Positions 8,686-18,425 of a DNA stretch of 49,775 bases are shown piece by piece. Below the pieces are notes generated by a model. The model was given only the letters and a program-made list of their open reading frames with translations, did not search any database and was not told where the DNA came from. The translations under genes were made by a program, and so were the position numbers. The DNA comes from Enterovibrio nigricans DSM 22720 (GTDB taxonomy: Bacteria; Pseudomonadota; Gammaproteobacteria; Enterobacterales; Vibrionaceae). The stretch lies in NCBI RefSeq assembly GCF_900167155.1, contig NZ_FUXU01000030.1:1-49775 (forward strand), written 5' to 3'. Every line of letters starts with the position of its first letter. Positions within the stretch are counted from its first letter, which is position 1.

Positions 8686-9321
8686 TCACCAAAGTGCCTG
8701 CTTTTTTAACTCGGTATACGCATCCATAACGTGCCCAGGGATAAACTGTTCCGTTTGGTAGCCCAACGCTGGATAGTCTCTGATTCGTTCAAAATCCGCG
8801 ATCGTCGCCGCCACAACTGCGTCAAAAGGCAAATCTTCATTGGCATATTCAACAAAGGGAATCGGGGGTGATGTGACCAGCACCTCGTCCACCAGCTCAG
8901 GCCACTGCTTCATAAACGTCGCATAGGATCGCCGTTCCATAAACGGTTTCTGAACCAACAAAATACGTTTGAAATCCAGCCCTTTCTCTTTCATTAACTG
9001 ATAAGAAAAACGAACGTTCTCGCCGGTATTTGTTGCAGTTGTTTCCAGAATCATTGCGGCATCCGGTACCCCTTCATCTCGCATGAGCTCGGCAAAGGTT
9101 TCTGCCTCTGACTTATCAAACACACCGTCAGTAAAACGGCCAGATCCCCCCGAAATCATGATGTAAGGGGCAAACCCTTGTCGGTATAGTGCAGCAGCAT
9201 ATTCAGCCACACGGATATCGTTACTGCCTAGCACAAAAATGCAGTCCGACAGCTGTGGGGAGTGGCCCAATATGTGGTAATTCCAGATGGTCTCGATATG
9301 TTGATATAAATGAGATGGCAT
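8686..9321 (-). CDS. YdcF-like DUF218 protein
   Basis: A 211-residue DUF218 (YdcF-type) protein. The family signature is clear: DCIFVLGSNDIRVAEYAAAL, YIMISGGSGRFTDG, SEAETFAELM, the TNTGENVRFS segment, and RILLVQKPFMERRSYATF. Acidic and Asn/Arg positions of these motifs form the presumed active site; E. coli YdcF binds S-adenosylmethionine but has no established reaction. The start is uncertain: the ATG at 9321 gives the usual length, while an in-frame ATG at 9369 adds 16 lysine-rich residues. Neither has a strong ribosome binding site. It appears to be transcribed alone. Confidence 0.8.
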   Translation of the reverse strand: MPSHLYQHIETIWNYHILGHSPQLSDCIFVLGSNDIRVAEYAAALYRQGFAPYIMISGGSGRFTDGVFDKSEAETFAELMRDEGVPDAAMILETTATNTGENVRFSYQLMKEKGLDFKRILLVQKPFMERRSYATFMKQWPELVDEVLVTSPPIPFVEYANEDLPFDAVVAATIADFERIRDYPALGYQTEQFIPGHVMDAYTELKKQALW

Positions 9322-9512
9322 AAGCGAATATCTTGAATGTTTTGTAGTGGTTTTTTTTACCTTTACCATTTGAAAGTTTCAAATAGTTGACACTGTAAGT
9401 ATGGTTCCACCCAAAGTTTTTTAACTATTCATCTTTTCTGTGCCTATTTCGGCCCATTTTTATTGGCGCATTGAAACCCATGCATTAAACGCCAACGACA
9501 AAATTCAGGTAT

Positions 9513-9542
9513 AAAAAAGCCGCGCAATCGCGCGGCTTTTTT
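9513..9542. terminator. Terminator after yjdM
   Basis: AAAAAAGCCGCGC / GCGCGGCTTTTTT with loop AATC. It is strong and works in both directions; on the minus strand it ends the yjdM transcript. Confidence 0.92.
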
Positions 9543-9557
9543 ATCAAGGTGTAGAAA

Positions 9558-9893
9558 TTACACTTTCTTCACGAACTCAGATTTCAGCTTCATCGCGCCG
9601 ATACCGTCAATTTTACAATCGATGTCGTGGTCACCGTCTACTAGACGGATATTCTTAACCTTGGTGCCTACTTTAACCACCAGTGAAGAACCCTTCACTT
9701 TCAGGTCTTTGATGACAGTAACTGTGTCGCCATCTTGCAGCACGTTACCGTTTGAGTCTTTGATAACCTTTGTATCTTCAGCATCTGCAGATGCGTCTTG
9801 AGACCACTCATTGCCACACTCTGGACAGACGTATAGTGCACCGTCTTCGTAAGTATATTCTGAGTTGCACTGTGGGCAGTTTGGTAAAGACAT
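9558..9893 (-). CDS. yjdM: YjdM/PhnA-family zinc-ribbon protein
   Basis: A 111-residue protein with an N-terminal zinc ribbon (CPQC at residues 6-9 and CPEC about 17 residues later) followed by the SH3-like PhnA domain with [17 protein letters not shown] and the ending [10 protein letters not shown]. Length and sequence match E. coli YjdM (formerly PhnA), whose function is not established. The ATG at 9893 was chosen for the GAGGT seven bases upstream; the frame continues to an earlier ATG at 9920 with no family support. It is a single gene with its own terminator. Confidence 0.92.
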   Translation of the reverse strand: MSLPNCPQCNSEYTYEDGALYVCPECGNEWSQDASADAEDTKVIKDSNGNVLQDGDTVTVIKDLKVKGSSLVVKVGTKVKNIRLVDGDHDIDCKIDGIGAMKLKSEFVKKV

Positions 9894-10366
9894 GTTGATT
9901 ACCTCGGTTAACATGGGCAAAGAGGGCGTAGTCTAAACCAAGATAAGGCATTCGGATATAGCGAAAAGTGATAAGCACATACTTTTTATGTGTTTAAAGA
10001 TATTTACACTGTACACATAGGCTTAAAGTCGCGGGATTATTATCCGATAGTGCGTGAAAAACAGCTCATTTTAGGGGCTACACATACGGTATACCTTACC
10101 TTCAGCCTACAACGAAATCTGCACACCTTCACATAACGAGAAAAAGTTAATTCACAACTATAAATTCACAAAATCAATACGATCACGCGCTTCCCCTACC
10201 AAAACCTTGTCAATCCTGATACGTCACTCATCCCATCATTCAACACACCAACACATTGGCAAACAGCTCCCTTTTTGAGGGCCTGCAGGTTTTCCATCGC
10301 CTGCTAGACTCTTCGCAGTAATTATTTATTTTTTAATGAGTTATCTATCAATTAAGGGAAATAACC
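9894..10366. other. 473-bp intergenic region between divergent yjdM and a chemoreceptor gene
   Basis: It is AT-rich and should contain the promoters for yjdM (minus) and the chemoreceptor (plus). I see no coding sequence, strong hairpin or recognisable operator in it. Confidence 0.5.
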
Positions 10367-12001
10367 ATGAATGCCCTGTCCATTCGTCAACGGTTGTCGC
10401 TTATCATCATCATTGCCGTACTGTCTTTGGTTTCTGTCACCATCGTTTCTCTCATACTTAAGCGAGAAAACATGTTGGAAGACCGCAAGAACCAAATTCA
10501 AGTACTGGTAGAAACGGCCGAAACGCTCGTCACACGTCTGTACAGCAAAGCAGAGGCGGGTGAAATCAGTATGAACGAAGCGAAGGCGCGCGCGATTACT
10601 GCGTTAGATGCAATGCGCTACGGTGATAATGGTTATTTTATGATTTACGGCATGGATTCGGTGATGGTCCATCACCCTATAAGCGCCAAATTAATTGGTC
10701 GAAACCTCGCCAACCTTCAGGACACAAACGGCGTTTATATCATTAAAGAACAGGTTGCGGCTGCGCAAAAAGGCGGTGGGTTCGTTGAGTATCAATGGAA
10801 AAAAGCAGGGAATGACGATAAACCCTACCCTAAGATTGCCTACTCGTTACCGTTTAAACCGTGGGGATGGGTGCTGAATACCGGGCTCTATGTTGATGAC
10901 ATCGATGCTATTTTCTATTCAGATATGAAACGTTTACTCTTGCTGGTCACGCTTATCGCAGCGTTCCTCGTCGCCGTTTCCATCACTATCGCCAGAAGCA
11001 TCACAGCCCCCATCGCTAATCTGCAAACCCTACTCCATGCAGCAGAAAAAAACCTCGATTTGACAGTCCGTTTCAGACCGAAGGGGAACAATGAGATATC
11101 CCAGTTAGGACGCGCCTTCAATAATTTAATGTGCGCTTTTGAAGAAACGCTGTCTGGTATTGCTAAAGGTGCGAATCAGCTAAATCAGGAAGTCGCTAAG
11201 CTGGAAAACCTCTCGAACCACATTGTCGGCGTCTCTACGCGTCAATCTGAGGACACGGTCAATATAGCCGCTCTTGTTGAAGAATTTGCCGCAAGCATTA
11301 ATACAATCTCACATGACGCCGACCAAATGAAATCGCTGTCCAATGAAAGTGGTGTTCAGGCCCAACTTGGTGCCACCACCATGCGACAAACTATTCAGAA
11401 TATGGATCAGATGTCGGAGAAGTCTCAACACTCTAGTGCCGCCGTTTCTGAACTAGACCAGCATTCGAAGGAAATTGAAGGCATTATTAGTGTCATTAAC
11501 GATGTGGCCGAGCAAACCAATTTACTCGCTCTCAACGCTGCCATTGAAGCGGCTCGCGCGGGCGACCAAGGCAGAGGATTTGCCGTTGTGGCGGACGAGG
11601 TCCGAAACCTTGCAGTTCGCACATCGGATTCCACCAAACAGATTGCGTCGACGATTCAAGAGTTACGCTCTGGTATCGAAACTACCGTCACTCGAATCGA
11701 AGACAGCCTTACCGTGGTCAATGACAACATGACGCAGACTCACTCTGCCGAGCAATCCGTTCGCGAAATGCACCAGAAATCGCAGGATCTCATCGATATC
11801 ATTGAAGAAGTGTCACGTTCATTGCATGAGCAATCCATTGCAAATCAAGAACTCGCTCGACGGATTCAAGCCATTGCCGATATGGCGACAAACAATCATC
11901 AATCTGCATTTGATGTGCAAGGCTCAGCGCGAGAGGTGAACACATTGGTCACTGACTTTAGGCGCTCGGTCGGGCGCTTTAAGGTGTCGACGGCCGTTTA
12001 A
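10367..12001 (+). CDS. Methyl-accepting chemotaxis protein with single Cache domain
   Basis: A 544-residue chemoreceptor. The order is: first transmembrane helix (about 12-33), periplasmic single Cache domain of the sCache_2 type (about 40-185, with [28 protein letters not shown] and [16 protein letters not shown]), second transmembrane helix (about 187-208), HAMP, and a cytoplasmic signalling domain with the hairpin tip [20 protein letters not shown] and [15 protein letters not shown]. It should couple to CheA/CheW. sCache_2 domains often bind small carboxylates, but the ligand cannot be read from sequence. No C-terminal CheR-tethering pentapeptide is seen. The ATG follows AAGGGAAATAACC, and the gene ends in its own terminator. 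Confidence 0.93.
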   Translation: MNALSIRQRLSLIIIIAVLSLVSVTIVSLILKRENMLEDRKNQIQVLVETAETLVTRLYSKAEAGEISMNEAKARAITALDAMRYGDNGYFMIYGMDSVMVHHPISAKLIGRNLANLQDTNGVYIIKEQVAAAQKGGGFVEYQWKKAGNDDKPYPKIAYSLPFKPWGWVLNTGLYVDDIDAIFYSDMKRLLLLVTLIAAFLVAVSITIARSITAPIANLQTLLHAAEKNLDLTVRFRPKGNNEISQLGRAFNNLMCAFEETLSGIAKGANQLNQEVAKLENLSNHIVGVSTRQSEDTVNIAALVEEFAASINTISHDADQMKSLSNESGVQAQLGATTMRQTIQNMDQMSEKSQHSSAAVSELDQHSKEIEGIISVINDVAEQTNLLALNAAIEAARAGDQGRGFAVVADEVRNLAVRTSDSTKQIASTIQELRSGIETTVTRIEDSLTVVNDNMTQTHSAEQSVREMHQKSQDLIDIIEEVSRSLHEQSIANQELARRIQAIADMATNNHQSAFDVQGSAREVNTLVTDFRRSVGRFKVSTAV

Positions 12002-12021
12002 ATACTCCCCCGCCTTCAAAT

Positions 12022-12054
12022 GAAAATGCCTCATCCTTTTGATGGGGCATTTTC
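12022..12054 (+). terminator. Terminator of the chemoreceptor gene
   Basis: Stem GAAAATGCCTCATC / GATGGGGCATTTTC, with one G-T pair, loop CTTTT. Confidence 0.85.
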
Positions 12055-12106
12055 TATGAGCTAGAGCAAACAACGGCGATTTCTGGTACTCAGAAAACCC
12101 ATACAA

Positions 12107-12140
12107 GAAAAAGCCCGTGAATATTTTCACGGGCTTTTTC
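12107..12140. terminator. Bidirectional terminator before the patatin gene end
   Basis: A perfect 14-bp stem GAAAAAGCCCGTGA / TCACGGGCTTTTTC with loop ATATTT. On the minus strand it follows the patatin gene (stop at 12157). Confidence 0.9.
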
Positions 12141-12156
12141 TTTGCTCAAACGCTGC

Positions 12157-13284
12157 TTAAGACGCTTTGTCGAGCTTTTTCTCTTTCAGCCAGCCACCAT
12201 GACGCTGACGTTTGTGAACATGGCACGGTAGACCTTCATTTGGCTGCGTCCACGGTGATTCCTCAATGGCCAATTTCATATCTTGGTAACCACTGTCACT
12301 GCGTAAACGTATAGAACGACGAGAAAACTCAGTGTCACTCAATGGAATATGGCCCGTTAGCGGGTCGAACGTGATATGCACGATATCAATTTTCTTACCG
12401 GCTTTGAGCGAGGTAACATCTGGCACTTGTTTGCTGTCCACCAGCTCAGGTGCTTTAGACAAAACGTGGTCAAGGTTTCGCTTCGCAATCAAGGCTTCAA
12501 TATGTTCACAAGTTCGGCTGGCATACTGAATTTCTTTCTCACGCCATAACACTTCACTCATGGTTTTTGGCATGTCACCCACAGCGTTCCACAAATCAAC
12601 CATGAATATCAGCAGTTCTTCATCGCCTGCTAAATCAAGAATGCCGTTCAGCGGCGTGTTAGACACCACACCACCATCCCAATAATGGTCGGTACCAACT
12701 TTTGTTGCAGGAAATCCAGGAGGCAGCGAACCACTTGCGACTGCATGCGCAGGGATCATCTTGTCGCTTTCACTGTCGAAGAAGACCAGCTCTCCGTCAG
12801 TCACGCGTGTTGCGCCCACCGTTAGACGTGCCTTCTTTGAATTGATCAAATCCCAATCTGCGAGATCTTCTAACGTAGAAAATAGAGGGGTTGTATCATA
12901 GAAGCTTGTCGCAGCTTCCCCGGGAGCAGCCAACCACGGACTTACCGGACGTGGAACAAAAAAATCTGGCTGCCCAAACATGAGTGCTTGCGTCGCACTG
13001 GCTGTATTGAAGGCTGTGGCCATTTGAGGTGGAAGAAGTGCGTCTGTTCCGGGGCGAGAAATTCGGTGCCAGAATTCTTCGAGTTTAGATAAGCGCTCTT
13101 CGGGTTTATTTCCCGCCAGCACAGCGGCATTCAGAGCACCAATAGATATCCCTGCAAACCAATCTGGCGTATAGCCCGCCTCTTGTAGCGCTTGATACGC
13201 ACCAATATGATACGCACCCAGCGCGCCTCCGCCTTGAAGTACCAAACATACCGTTGGCTTTTTCTTTCGTCTCGTTGTCGCCAT
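12157..13284 (-). CDS. Patatin-like phospholipase
   Basis: A 375-residue patatin-family acyl hydrolase. The oxyanion motif is LQGGGALGAYHIGAY (residues 16-30), the nucleophile elbow is GISIG with Ser47, and the catalytic Asp is in YWDGGVVSNTPL. The C-terminal third resembles the DUF3734 extension seen in many bacterial patatins (INDIVHITF-type segment, then a region ending in the motif QDMKLAIEESPW). There is no signal peptide (basic start MATTRRKKKP), so it is likely cytoplasmic or membrane-associated; phospholipase A or lysophospholipase activity is the family expectation. The ATG follows AAAAGGTGATGGA. Monocistronic. Confidence 0.9.
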   Translation of the reverse strand: MATTRRKKKPTVCLVLQGGGALGAYHIGAYQALQEAGYTPDWFAGISIGALNAAVLAGNKPEERLSKLEEFWHRISRPGTDALLPPQMATAFNTASATQALMFGQPDFFVPRPVSPWLAAPGEAATSFYDTTPLFSTLEDLADWDLINSKKARLTVGATRVTDGELVFFDSESDKMIPAHAVASGSLPPGFPATKVGTDHYWDGGVVSNTPLNGILDLAGDEELLIFMVDLWNAVGDMPKTMSEVLWREKEIQYASRTCEHIEALIAKRNLDHVLSKAPELVDSKQVPDVTSLKAGKKIDIVHITFDPLTGHIPLSDTEFSRRSIRLRSDSGYQDMKLAIEESPWTQPNEGLPCHVHKRQRHGGWLKEKKLDKAS

Positions 13285-13550
13285 TCCATCACCTTTTCTG
13301 TGAGAGTTTAAAAGATACCTCCTTGTGTATAGACCAAGTATTTAGACACATTGTGAATAGTTCCCTTCGGCACCTAACAAGTTAAACGAACTCACATAAC
13401 CCCCTAGAAACCTTTCATAAATTACAATATCACGCGTAAAACTTGAGATCAGACGCCTTTCGCGGCTTCGCACAAAGTAGACATATTGCTACTAGCTACC
13501 TGCTATTTTTAGAGAAAGGAAATGATGGTTGTGACAATACCGAGGCTGAC

Positions 13551-14465
13551 ATGGAAAACGTATTCTCCCGTAAAGATGACTCACTGTACGCGAATCCATA
13601 CTCTTTTCTCAGACTTCCCATGGTCAAAGACCCTACCGACACGGCGGCAGAAATCGTCGTTTTGGGTATGCCTTATGACATGGCGACAACAGGTCGTTCT
13701 GGTGCTCGACTGGGTCCTGATGCCATTCGTCGTGCGTCTGTCAATCTGGCATGGGAAGGACACCGTTACCCATGGCCTTTTGACCTGAGAGAAACATGCA
13801 ATATTGTTGACGCAGGGGATTTAATTTTCACCTGTGGTGACAGTGAGGATTTCGTCAATATGGCGGCTGAAGCCGTGGGGTTGATTCTAAATTCCGATAA
13901 AACGCTGCTAACGTTAGGTGGCGATCACTTTATCACCCTCCCGCTTCTTCGTGCCCACCACGCGAAACATGGCAAGATGGCATTGATCCATTTTGATGCC
14001 CATACGGACACTTACAGCCAGGGGAGCCGCTTTGATCACGGCACTATGTTCTATCATGCGCCAAAGGAAGGTTTGATTGATGCCCCATCATCCGTCCAAA
14101 TTGGCATACGAACTGATTATGACAAAGAAAATCATGAGTTTAACGTTATATGCGCGGAAGCGGCCAACGATATGACACCGGAAGATATCGCAAATCATGT
14201 AAAAGCCCTTGTAGGCGATAAGCCCGCTTACATCACGTTCGATATTGACTGTCTTGACCCTGCATTTGCACCAGGCACAGGCACGCCGGTTATTGGGGGC
14301 ATCACCTCAGACAAAGCATTGCGTATTTTGCGAGGGCTACGAGGCATCAACTTGGTCGGAATGGACGTTGTCGAAGTCAGCCCACCGTTTGATAACGCCG
14401 AAGTGACAGCGTTGGCAGGCGCGACAATTGCGACTGAGCTGCTTCACCTCTGGGCGTCTCAATAA
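13551..14465 (+). CDS. speB: Agmatinase SpeB
   Basis: A 304-residue ureohydrolase that splits agmatine into putrescine and urea. The Mn-binding motifs are all present: [22 protein letters not shown] and [19 protein letters not shown]. Sequence identity to E. coli SpeB is clear throughout (for example [17 protein letters not shown]). The ATG at 13551 was chosen because it makes the N-terminus the same length as in E. coli SpeB up to SFLRLPM, with GAGG five bases upstream. The frame is open 36 codons further, but that part has no family match. No speA lies next to it here, so agmatine must come from elsewhere. Confidence 0.95.
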   Translation: MENVFSRKDDSLYANPYSFLRLPMVKDPTDTAAEIVVLGMPYDMATTGRSGARLGPDAIRRASVNLAWEGHRYPWPFDLRETCNIVDAGDLIFTCGDSEDFVNMAAEAVGLILNSDKTLLTLGGDHFITLPLLRAHHAKHGKMALIHFDAHTDTYSQGSRFDHGTMFYHAPKEGLIDAPSSVQIGIRTDYDKENHEFNVICAEAANDMTPEDIANHVKALVGDKPAYITFDIDCLDPAFAPGTGTPVIGGITSDKALRILRGLRGINLVGMDVVEVSPPFDNAEVTALAGATIATELLHLWASQ

Positions 14466-14494
14466 CGTTTAGACATACACCGATGAAGTCCAAC

Positions 14495-14521
14495 AACGCG
14501 GAGAGTTACCCCGCGTTTCTT
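14495..14521 (+). terminator. Terminator of speB
   Basis: AACGCGG (14495-14501) / CCGCGTT (14511-14517) then TCTTTT. It overlaps the 3' end of the convergent hydrolase gene. Confidence 0.7.
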
Positions 14522-15393
14522 TTGTCTTCCTGTCGTTCTATCAGAGGGTGTGACTCGATAAAGTGCTCTACATCTTTGCGATAAGATGGATAAAACATAT
14601 TCGGCGCATGGCCGCAGCCTAGGTAGTAATTTACAGACATGTCAGGCTGCTCATCACGCATGCGTTTTACAATCTCTTTTGTCAGCACATCGGAGTGCAA
14701 ACCGTGCATCAGCATAAGTGGTTGACGTAACCGTTTAAATTGACGCCACAGGTTTATGGGAGGGCCTTCAGGATCATATCCAGCCAAAATATTGGGGTCA
14801 TAATGCGTCGTGTACTCGCCGTTATCTAGCCGCCTGACTGATGCCGAAATCATGGTTTGCCACTGATGCGACGTATGAGGTCCAAAAGGCTGGTAGAGCG
14901 TTTGGAGGTATTGGTTAATATCGTTATGGTATTTAAAAGAAGGGGGGGAATTTACATAGTTGACAATACGTTGCAATGCGTTTTTTGGTACTTCCGGCCC
15001 GATATCATTCAGCACTAGCGTACCGATACGATTGGCATAAGCATTATGAGAGGCCAGAAGCATGCCAATCAGTCCGCCCATGCTTGTGCCCACCCAATGC
15101 ACCTTTTCACAGCGATAAAAATCCATGAGCTTGAGCGCAAGTTCAACATAGTTCGTGTAACAATACTCTTTAGTGGGTGAATCCGCCCATTGTGAAAGTC
15201 CTCTCCCCAACGCGTCCGGTGCAATCACACGGAAGCCCTTGGATGCCAGTTCATCTCCCAACTCGACAAAATCGATACTGTTTCTGGCTAAACCATGCCA
15301 ACAGATGACGGTTTCACCGCCTTCTGGATTCCAAGTACGAACGTGTATTTCTCGGTTATTTAAGACCGGATACTGTTGAAGCATTTCTGACAT
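14506..15393 (-). CDS. Alpha/beta hydrolase
   Basis: A 295-residue alpha/beta-hydrolase-fold protein. The HG oxyanion motif is in ICWHGLARNSIDF, the nucleophile elbow is GTSMGG (VHWVGTSMGGLIGMLL), an acid is available in LMHGLHSDVLTKEIV, and the catalytic His is in YLGCGHAPNMF. There is no signal peptide. The sequence places it among general carboxylesterase or C-C hydrolase-like enzymes; the substrate cannot be told. The ATG lies behind GGGGAGTCTGCCT. It is convergent with speB, and its last codons overlap the speB terminator. Confidence 0.85.
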   Translation of the reverse strand: MSEMLQQYPVLNNREIHVRTWNPEGGETVICWHGLARNSIDFVELGDELASKGFRVIAPDALGRGLSQWADSPTKEYCYTNYVELALKLMDFYRCEKVHWVGTSMGGLIGMLLASHNAYANRIGTLVLNDIGPEVPKNALQRIVNYVNSPPSFKYHNDINQYLQTLYQPFGPHTSHQWQTMISASVRRLDNGEYTTHYDPNILAGYDPEGPPINLWRQFKRLRQPLMLMHGLHSDVLTKEIVKRMRDEQPDMSVNYYLGCGHAPNMFYPSYRKDVEHFIESHPLIERQEDKRNAG

Positions 15394-15592
15394 AGGCAGA
15401 CTCCCCTCCTGAGTCTTAAATTATTTGACTTAATTCACGTTTTCTCAACTTTTTAGCGGGAAATAATTTGTCAGGTGAAACGCGTGAACATCCTTTCACC
15501 ATTCAACACCCTGAAATCAGGTTGTTTCGTGCTGTTTAGCCTTCGACAGTGATAACATTCGAAACCATTTACACGAGATAAAGAATTGAATA

Positions 15593-16102
15593 ATGGAAAA
15601 AATTCTTATTAGCGCCTGTTTATTTGGGCAAAAAGTTCGCTACAACGGCAGTGACCTCATGCTGGCACAAACCGATTTAGAGACGCTTGGCGAAATCGCA
15701 GAACTCATTCCATTTTGTCCTGAAGTTGCTGGCGGATTAACCACGCCTCGCCCCCCTGCAGAAATTTTCCCTGCCAATGGTGAAAAGGTACTCGATGGTT
15801 CTGCAACTATAAAAACCACGGACGGTAATAACGTCACTCGCGCCTTCATCTCGGGTGCTCAGCAAGCATTGTCTTTGTGTCAACAACACAAGATCCGATA
15901 CGCTATTTTAACCGAATCAAGCCCTTCTTGTGGTTCGAGCCTGATTTACAACGGAAAGTTTGAAGGAGAGAAAACTGAAGGACAAGGCGTTACTACTGCC
16001 TTGCTACGCCAATCAGGTATTCAGGTGTTCAGTCAATTCACATTAGAAGCGCTCATCGAACAGCTTAAAACCGAAACGGATACACCCACACTGCCTGTTT
16101 AA
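15593..16102 (+). CDS. DUF523 protein (YbbK-like)
   Basis: A 169-residue DUF523 protein. Conserved cysteine motifs are KILISACLFGQKVRYNG (Cys9), FCPEVAGGLTTPRPPAEI and TESSPSCGSSLIYNG, followed by GVTTALLRQSGIQVF. The cysteines suggest metal or Fe-S binding, but no activity is established for the family. It lacks the DUF1722 domain fused in some relatives. The ribosome binding site is weak. A hairpin CACTGCCT/AGGCAGTG (16089-16116) covers the stop codon. Confidence 0.88.
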   Translation: MEKILISACLFGQKVRYNGSDLMLAQTDLETLGEIAELIPFCPEVAGGLTTPRPPAEIFPANGEKVLDGSATIKTTDGNNVTRAFISGAQQALSLCQQHKIRYAILTESSPSCGSSLIYNGKFEGEKTEGQGVTTALLRQSGIQVFSQFTLEALIEQLKTETDTPTLPV

Positions 16103-16136
16103 AGGTAAAGGCAGTGAGAGGATAAGAGTTTTAGAC

Positions 16137-16207
16137 GTAGATGTCTTGGAATAAGTGTCTTGGTAATAGATGTATTGGTATACATCTCTAGGTACAGATG
16201 TCTTAGG
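16137..16207. repeat. Degenerate 14-15 bp tandem repeat
   Basis: Five imperfect copies of a unit like TAGATGTCTTGGTAA (TAGATGTCTTGGAA, TAAGTGTCTTGGTA, ATAGATGTATTGGTA, TACATCTCTAGGTA, CAGATGTCTTAGG) fill the gap between the DUF523 gene and the stop codon of the OmpA-like gene. The role is unknown. Confidence 0.7.
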
Positions 16208-16208
16208 T

Positions 16209-17669
16209 TTATTTTTCATCAGACCTTAGCACTAACTCAACCCGCCTGTTTTGTTTCTGTCCATCCTCATTGAGGTTATTGGCAACAGGCGCGTATTCAC
16301 CCACACCCGCTGCAGTAAGCTGCTTTTTGGGGATTTGGTGATTATGGGTCAGTACTTTCACTACCGCATTTGCGCGTTTTTCTGCCAATTTCTGGTTATA
16401 CCCTTTAGCTCCTTTATCATCGGTATGCCCTACCACATAGAATGCCCCATTGGGATTCGCTTTTAAATATGTGGCTAGGGTATCCATCACGGCTTCTGAT
16501 TCCGGTAGCATTTTGTCGCTGTCGAACTCAAACAACAGCCCATCAAGCGCGACATGCCCTTCTTGGGCCATCTTGTCTGTGAGACCGTCGAGGTCGATCA
16601 CCACTCTGTCATCGACAAGCTCAGTTTCTTCGACGATACGCAGTTCACCCCATAAGCCACCTTTAAAGCCAATAACATACACCATGACATGTACGTCACC
16701 TTCGGGTCGTTCAAGTTTATATAACCCGTAGTGCTGGCTTTCATCGTTACCAATCTGAGCTAGCGCTTTAAGGGGCTCATTGAGACTCGCTTCACGGCCG
16801 CATTCTTCCTTGCCCTTACAGCGAAATGACGGTTTGAAACCCAATTTGGTTAAGGCTGAGTGATAGTTCGCATACACTTCATATTCCGAGTACTGACGCG
16901 GCAGCTGATATTGAATATCGGTCACTTTTCCTTCTTGAGAAACGATTTGAGGCTGACGCTTATTAAACCCAGTAAGAAGGCGAGCTTCGCCAAAACCTAG
17001 GTGTACATAATCTTGAATCCAAGCTCCCGGCAATCGCTGAATCATCGGGTGATCAGCACTGCCTTCAATGTCCTTTTGGCTCAGATCGTTAAACGTGATG
17101 ACCTCAGGCTCACTATCCAAATAACTCGTATTTGTGACTATCAAATCAAGGGGTTCTGGGATTTCTTCCAACACATCCACCTGCAGCCCTACGCCTTTTG
17201 ACCACCTCGCTGAAAACACAGACACCGTGATGGGTTTCGTTGCGGAAGGGATCCTGGCAACAATGATGGCAGGGGCATTTTTCGAAATTTGATCTTTAGG
17301 TTGGATAATCGGCCAGATAACCCGCTTGGGGTTACCACAGGCTTTTTCACCCTCGCAGGAAAAGAGTATTTCTCCCCCTAGCATGTTTATCTGAGCGCGA
17401 TAGTTGTTTAGGACATTGGATGTATCATAAGAAGGAGGAAGCGCGTAAGCATATCGACTCAGACGTCCACCAACGTCACGCGTTATCAGCGTTCCTTTTT
17501 CAGATCCAATGATTGCAGGAAAATGGGTATAGTGACGAACACTCTTCTCTTTTAGCTCCGCATCAGGAAACGGGCTAAACAAATCCGCTGCATTCACGCC
17601 AGTGGCGAGCAATGAAGATGCGACAAGAAACAACATCGCTTTCTGGGTCTTTTTAAAGCCAACGTGCAT
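16209..17669 (-). CDS. Secreted OmpA-domain protein with duplicated N-terminal module
   Basis: A 486-residue exported protein (signal peptide about 1-28, cleavage near TGVNAAD) with a C-terminal OmpA/MotB peptidoglycan-binding domain (LLFEFDSDKMLPESEA, VVGHTDDKGAKGYNQKLAEKRA, GVGEYAPVANN, NRRVEL). The N-terminal part holds two copies of one module, each with a YRAQINMLGGEILFSCEG or YHSALTKLGFKPSFRCKG segment and a two-cysteine pair; it resembles DUF4892. It probably anchors an outer-membrane assembly to peptidoglycan. The ATG at 17669 lies behind GGGGGAGAAGTG. It is the last gene of a minus-strand group with 17682-19154. Confidence 0.85.
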   Translation of the reverse strand: MHVGFKKTQKAMLFLVASSLLATGVNAADLFSPFPDAELKEKSVRHYTHFPAIIGSEKGTLITRDVGGRLSRYAYALPPSYDTSNVLNNYRAQINMLGGEILFSCEGEKACGNPKRVIWPIIQPKDQISKNAPAIIVARIPSATKPITVSVFSARWSKGVGLQVDVLEEIPEPLDLIVTNTSYLDSEPEVITFNDLSQKDIEGSADHPMIQRLPGAWIQDYVHLGFGEARLLTGFNKRQPQIVSQEGKVTDIQYQLPRQYSEYEVYANYHSALTKLGFKPSFRCKGKEECGREASLNEPLKALAQIGNDESQHYGLYKLERPEGDVHVMVYVIGFKGGLWGELRIVEETELVDDRVVIDLDGLTDKMAQEGHVALDGLLFEFDSDKMLPESEAVMDTLATYLKANPNGAFYVVGHTDDKGAKGYNQKLAEKRANAVVKVLTHNHQIPKKQLTAAGVGEYAPVANNLNEDGQKQNRRVELVLRSDEK

Positions 17670-17681
17670 CACTTCTCCCCC

Positions 17682-17903
17682 TTAAAACACATTTTCCCGC
17701 GAACACTCCACCAAGACGCTGGTAACGGTAGCGTCATGATCCCCCACGCTCACGTATTTTCCATCGCCAACAAACGCAACCGCTAAGTTCTTAGATTGAA
17801 GATAGGGTGCACGTGCTCTGCAATCTTTAGGTGGCTCAATCGCAATTTGATCTGCTTGGGACTGCGCCAAACCACGCCAATCCGAGACTGAAACATAAAG
17901 CAC
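17682..17903 (-). CDS. Small hypothetical protein
   Basis: A 73-residue frame beginning at GTG, 12 bases upstream of the OmpA-like gene and 37 bases after the next upstream gene. It has two cysteines (KDCRARAPY, VLVECSREN) and a segment LAVAFVGDGKYVSVGDHD. No family is recognised and the start is weak, with no in-frame ATG. Position and strand fit a small gene in the same transcript, but it may also be non-coding. Confidence 0.4.
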   Translation of the reverse strand: MLYVSVSDWRGLAQSQADQIAIEPPKDCRARAPYLQSKNLAVAFVGDGKYVSVGDHDATVTSVLVECSRENVF

Positions 17904-17940
17904 TCCATACTCATTTTTGTTTTTTCATTCCAAGGCCTTT

Positions 17941-18420
17941 TTATGCGGCATCCACATAAAAAGGCTTGTCACACAAGGTGGCAATGTCTTGTCCGTTTTG
18001 AATCAGTGTGTCTTTGCTTCCCGCCAACAGTTTTTCCCGTTTACCTGACGCAAATAGCACCGCTAACTCAAACACTTTTCTTCCATAGCGATCACGACTG
18101 ATTAAGGCTCGGGAAACCGCAAAACCTCGAATTGCATCAAGGTTCGCTTCAAACCGATAAATGGAATAAAGGCTAGATATCTTGCGAGCAAACTGGCGAG
18201 TATTTGGGTTGATCACGATTTGATGGTTAAGAAATGTCATGTGCCAACCAAACGCCGTACATACCGACCAGTAAAAGATTTTTTCACCACTATTCACACT
18301 TCCTAACACGGCAAGAAAAACAGAAGTCGCTAAAAGGAGTAAGCCAAATACCTTGAGCCCTGTGCCACCGCCAAGCCTCAGTCGAATATCACCAGAACGG
18401 GCATCCCTCATCTTCTTCAT
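17941..18420 (-). CDS. Hypothetical two-helix membrane protein
   Basis: A 159-residue protein not recognised. It has a short basic N-terminus, two hydrophobic helices (VFGLLLLATSVFLAVLGSV and a weaker one around FYWSVCTAFGWHMTFL), then a soluble part containing NPNTRQFARKISSLYSIYRF and VFELAVLFASGKREKLLAGS, a PH-like beta pattern. The layout resembles proteins that read out a small domain behind a membrane anchor. The ATG at 18420 lies five bases after the stop of the upstream gene; a second ATG at 18411 is an alternative. It is probably an operon with its neighbour at 18426. Confidence 0.7.
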   Translation of the reverse strand: MKKMRDARSGDIRLRLGGGTGLKVFGLLLLATSVFLAVLGSVNSGEKIFYWSVCTAFGWHMTFLNHQIVINPNTRQFARKISSLYSIYRFEANLDAIRGFAVSRALISRDRYGRKVFELAVLFASGKREKLLAGSKDTLIQNGQDIATLCDKPFYVDAA

Positions 18421-18425
18421 CTTGT

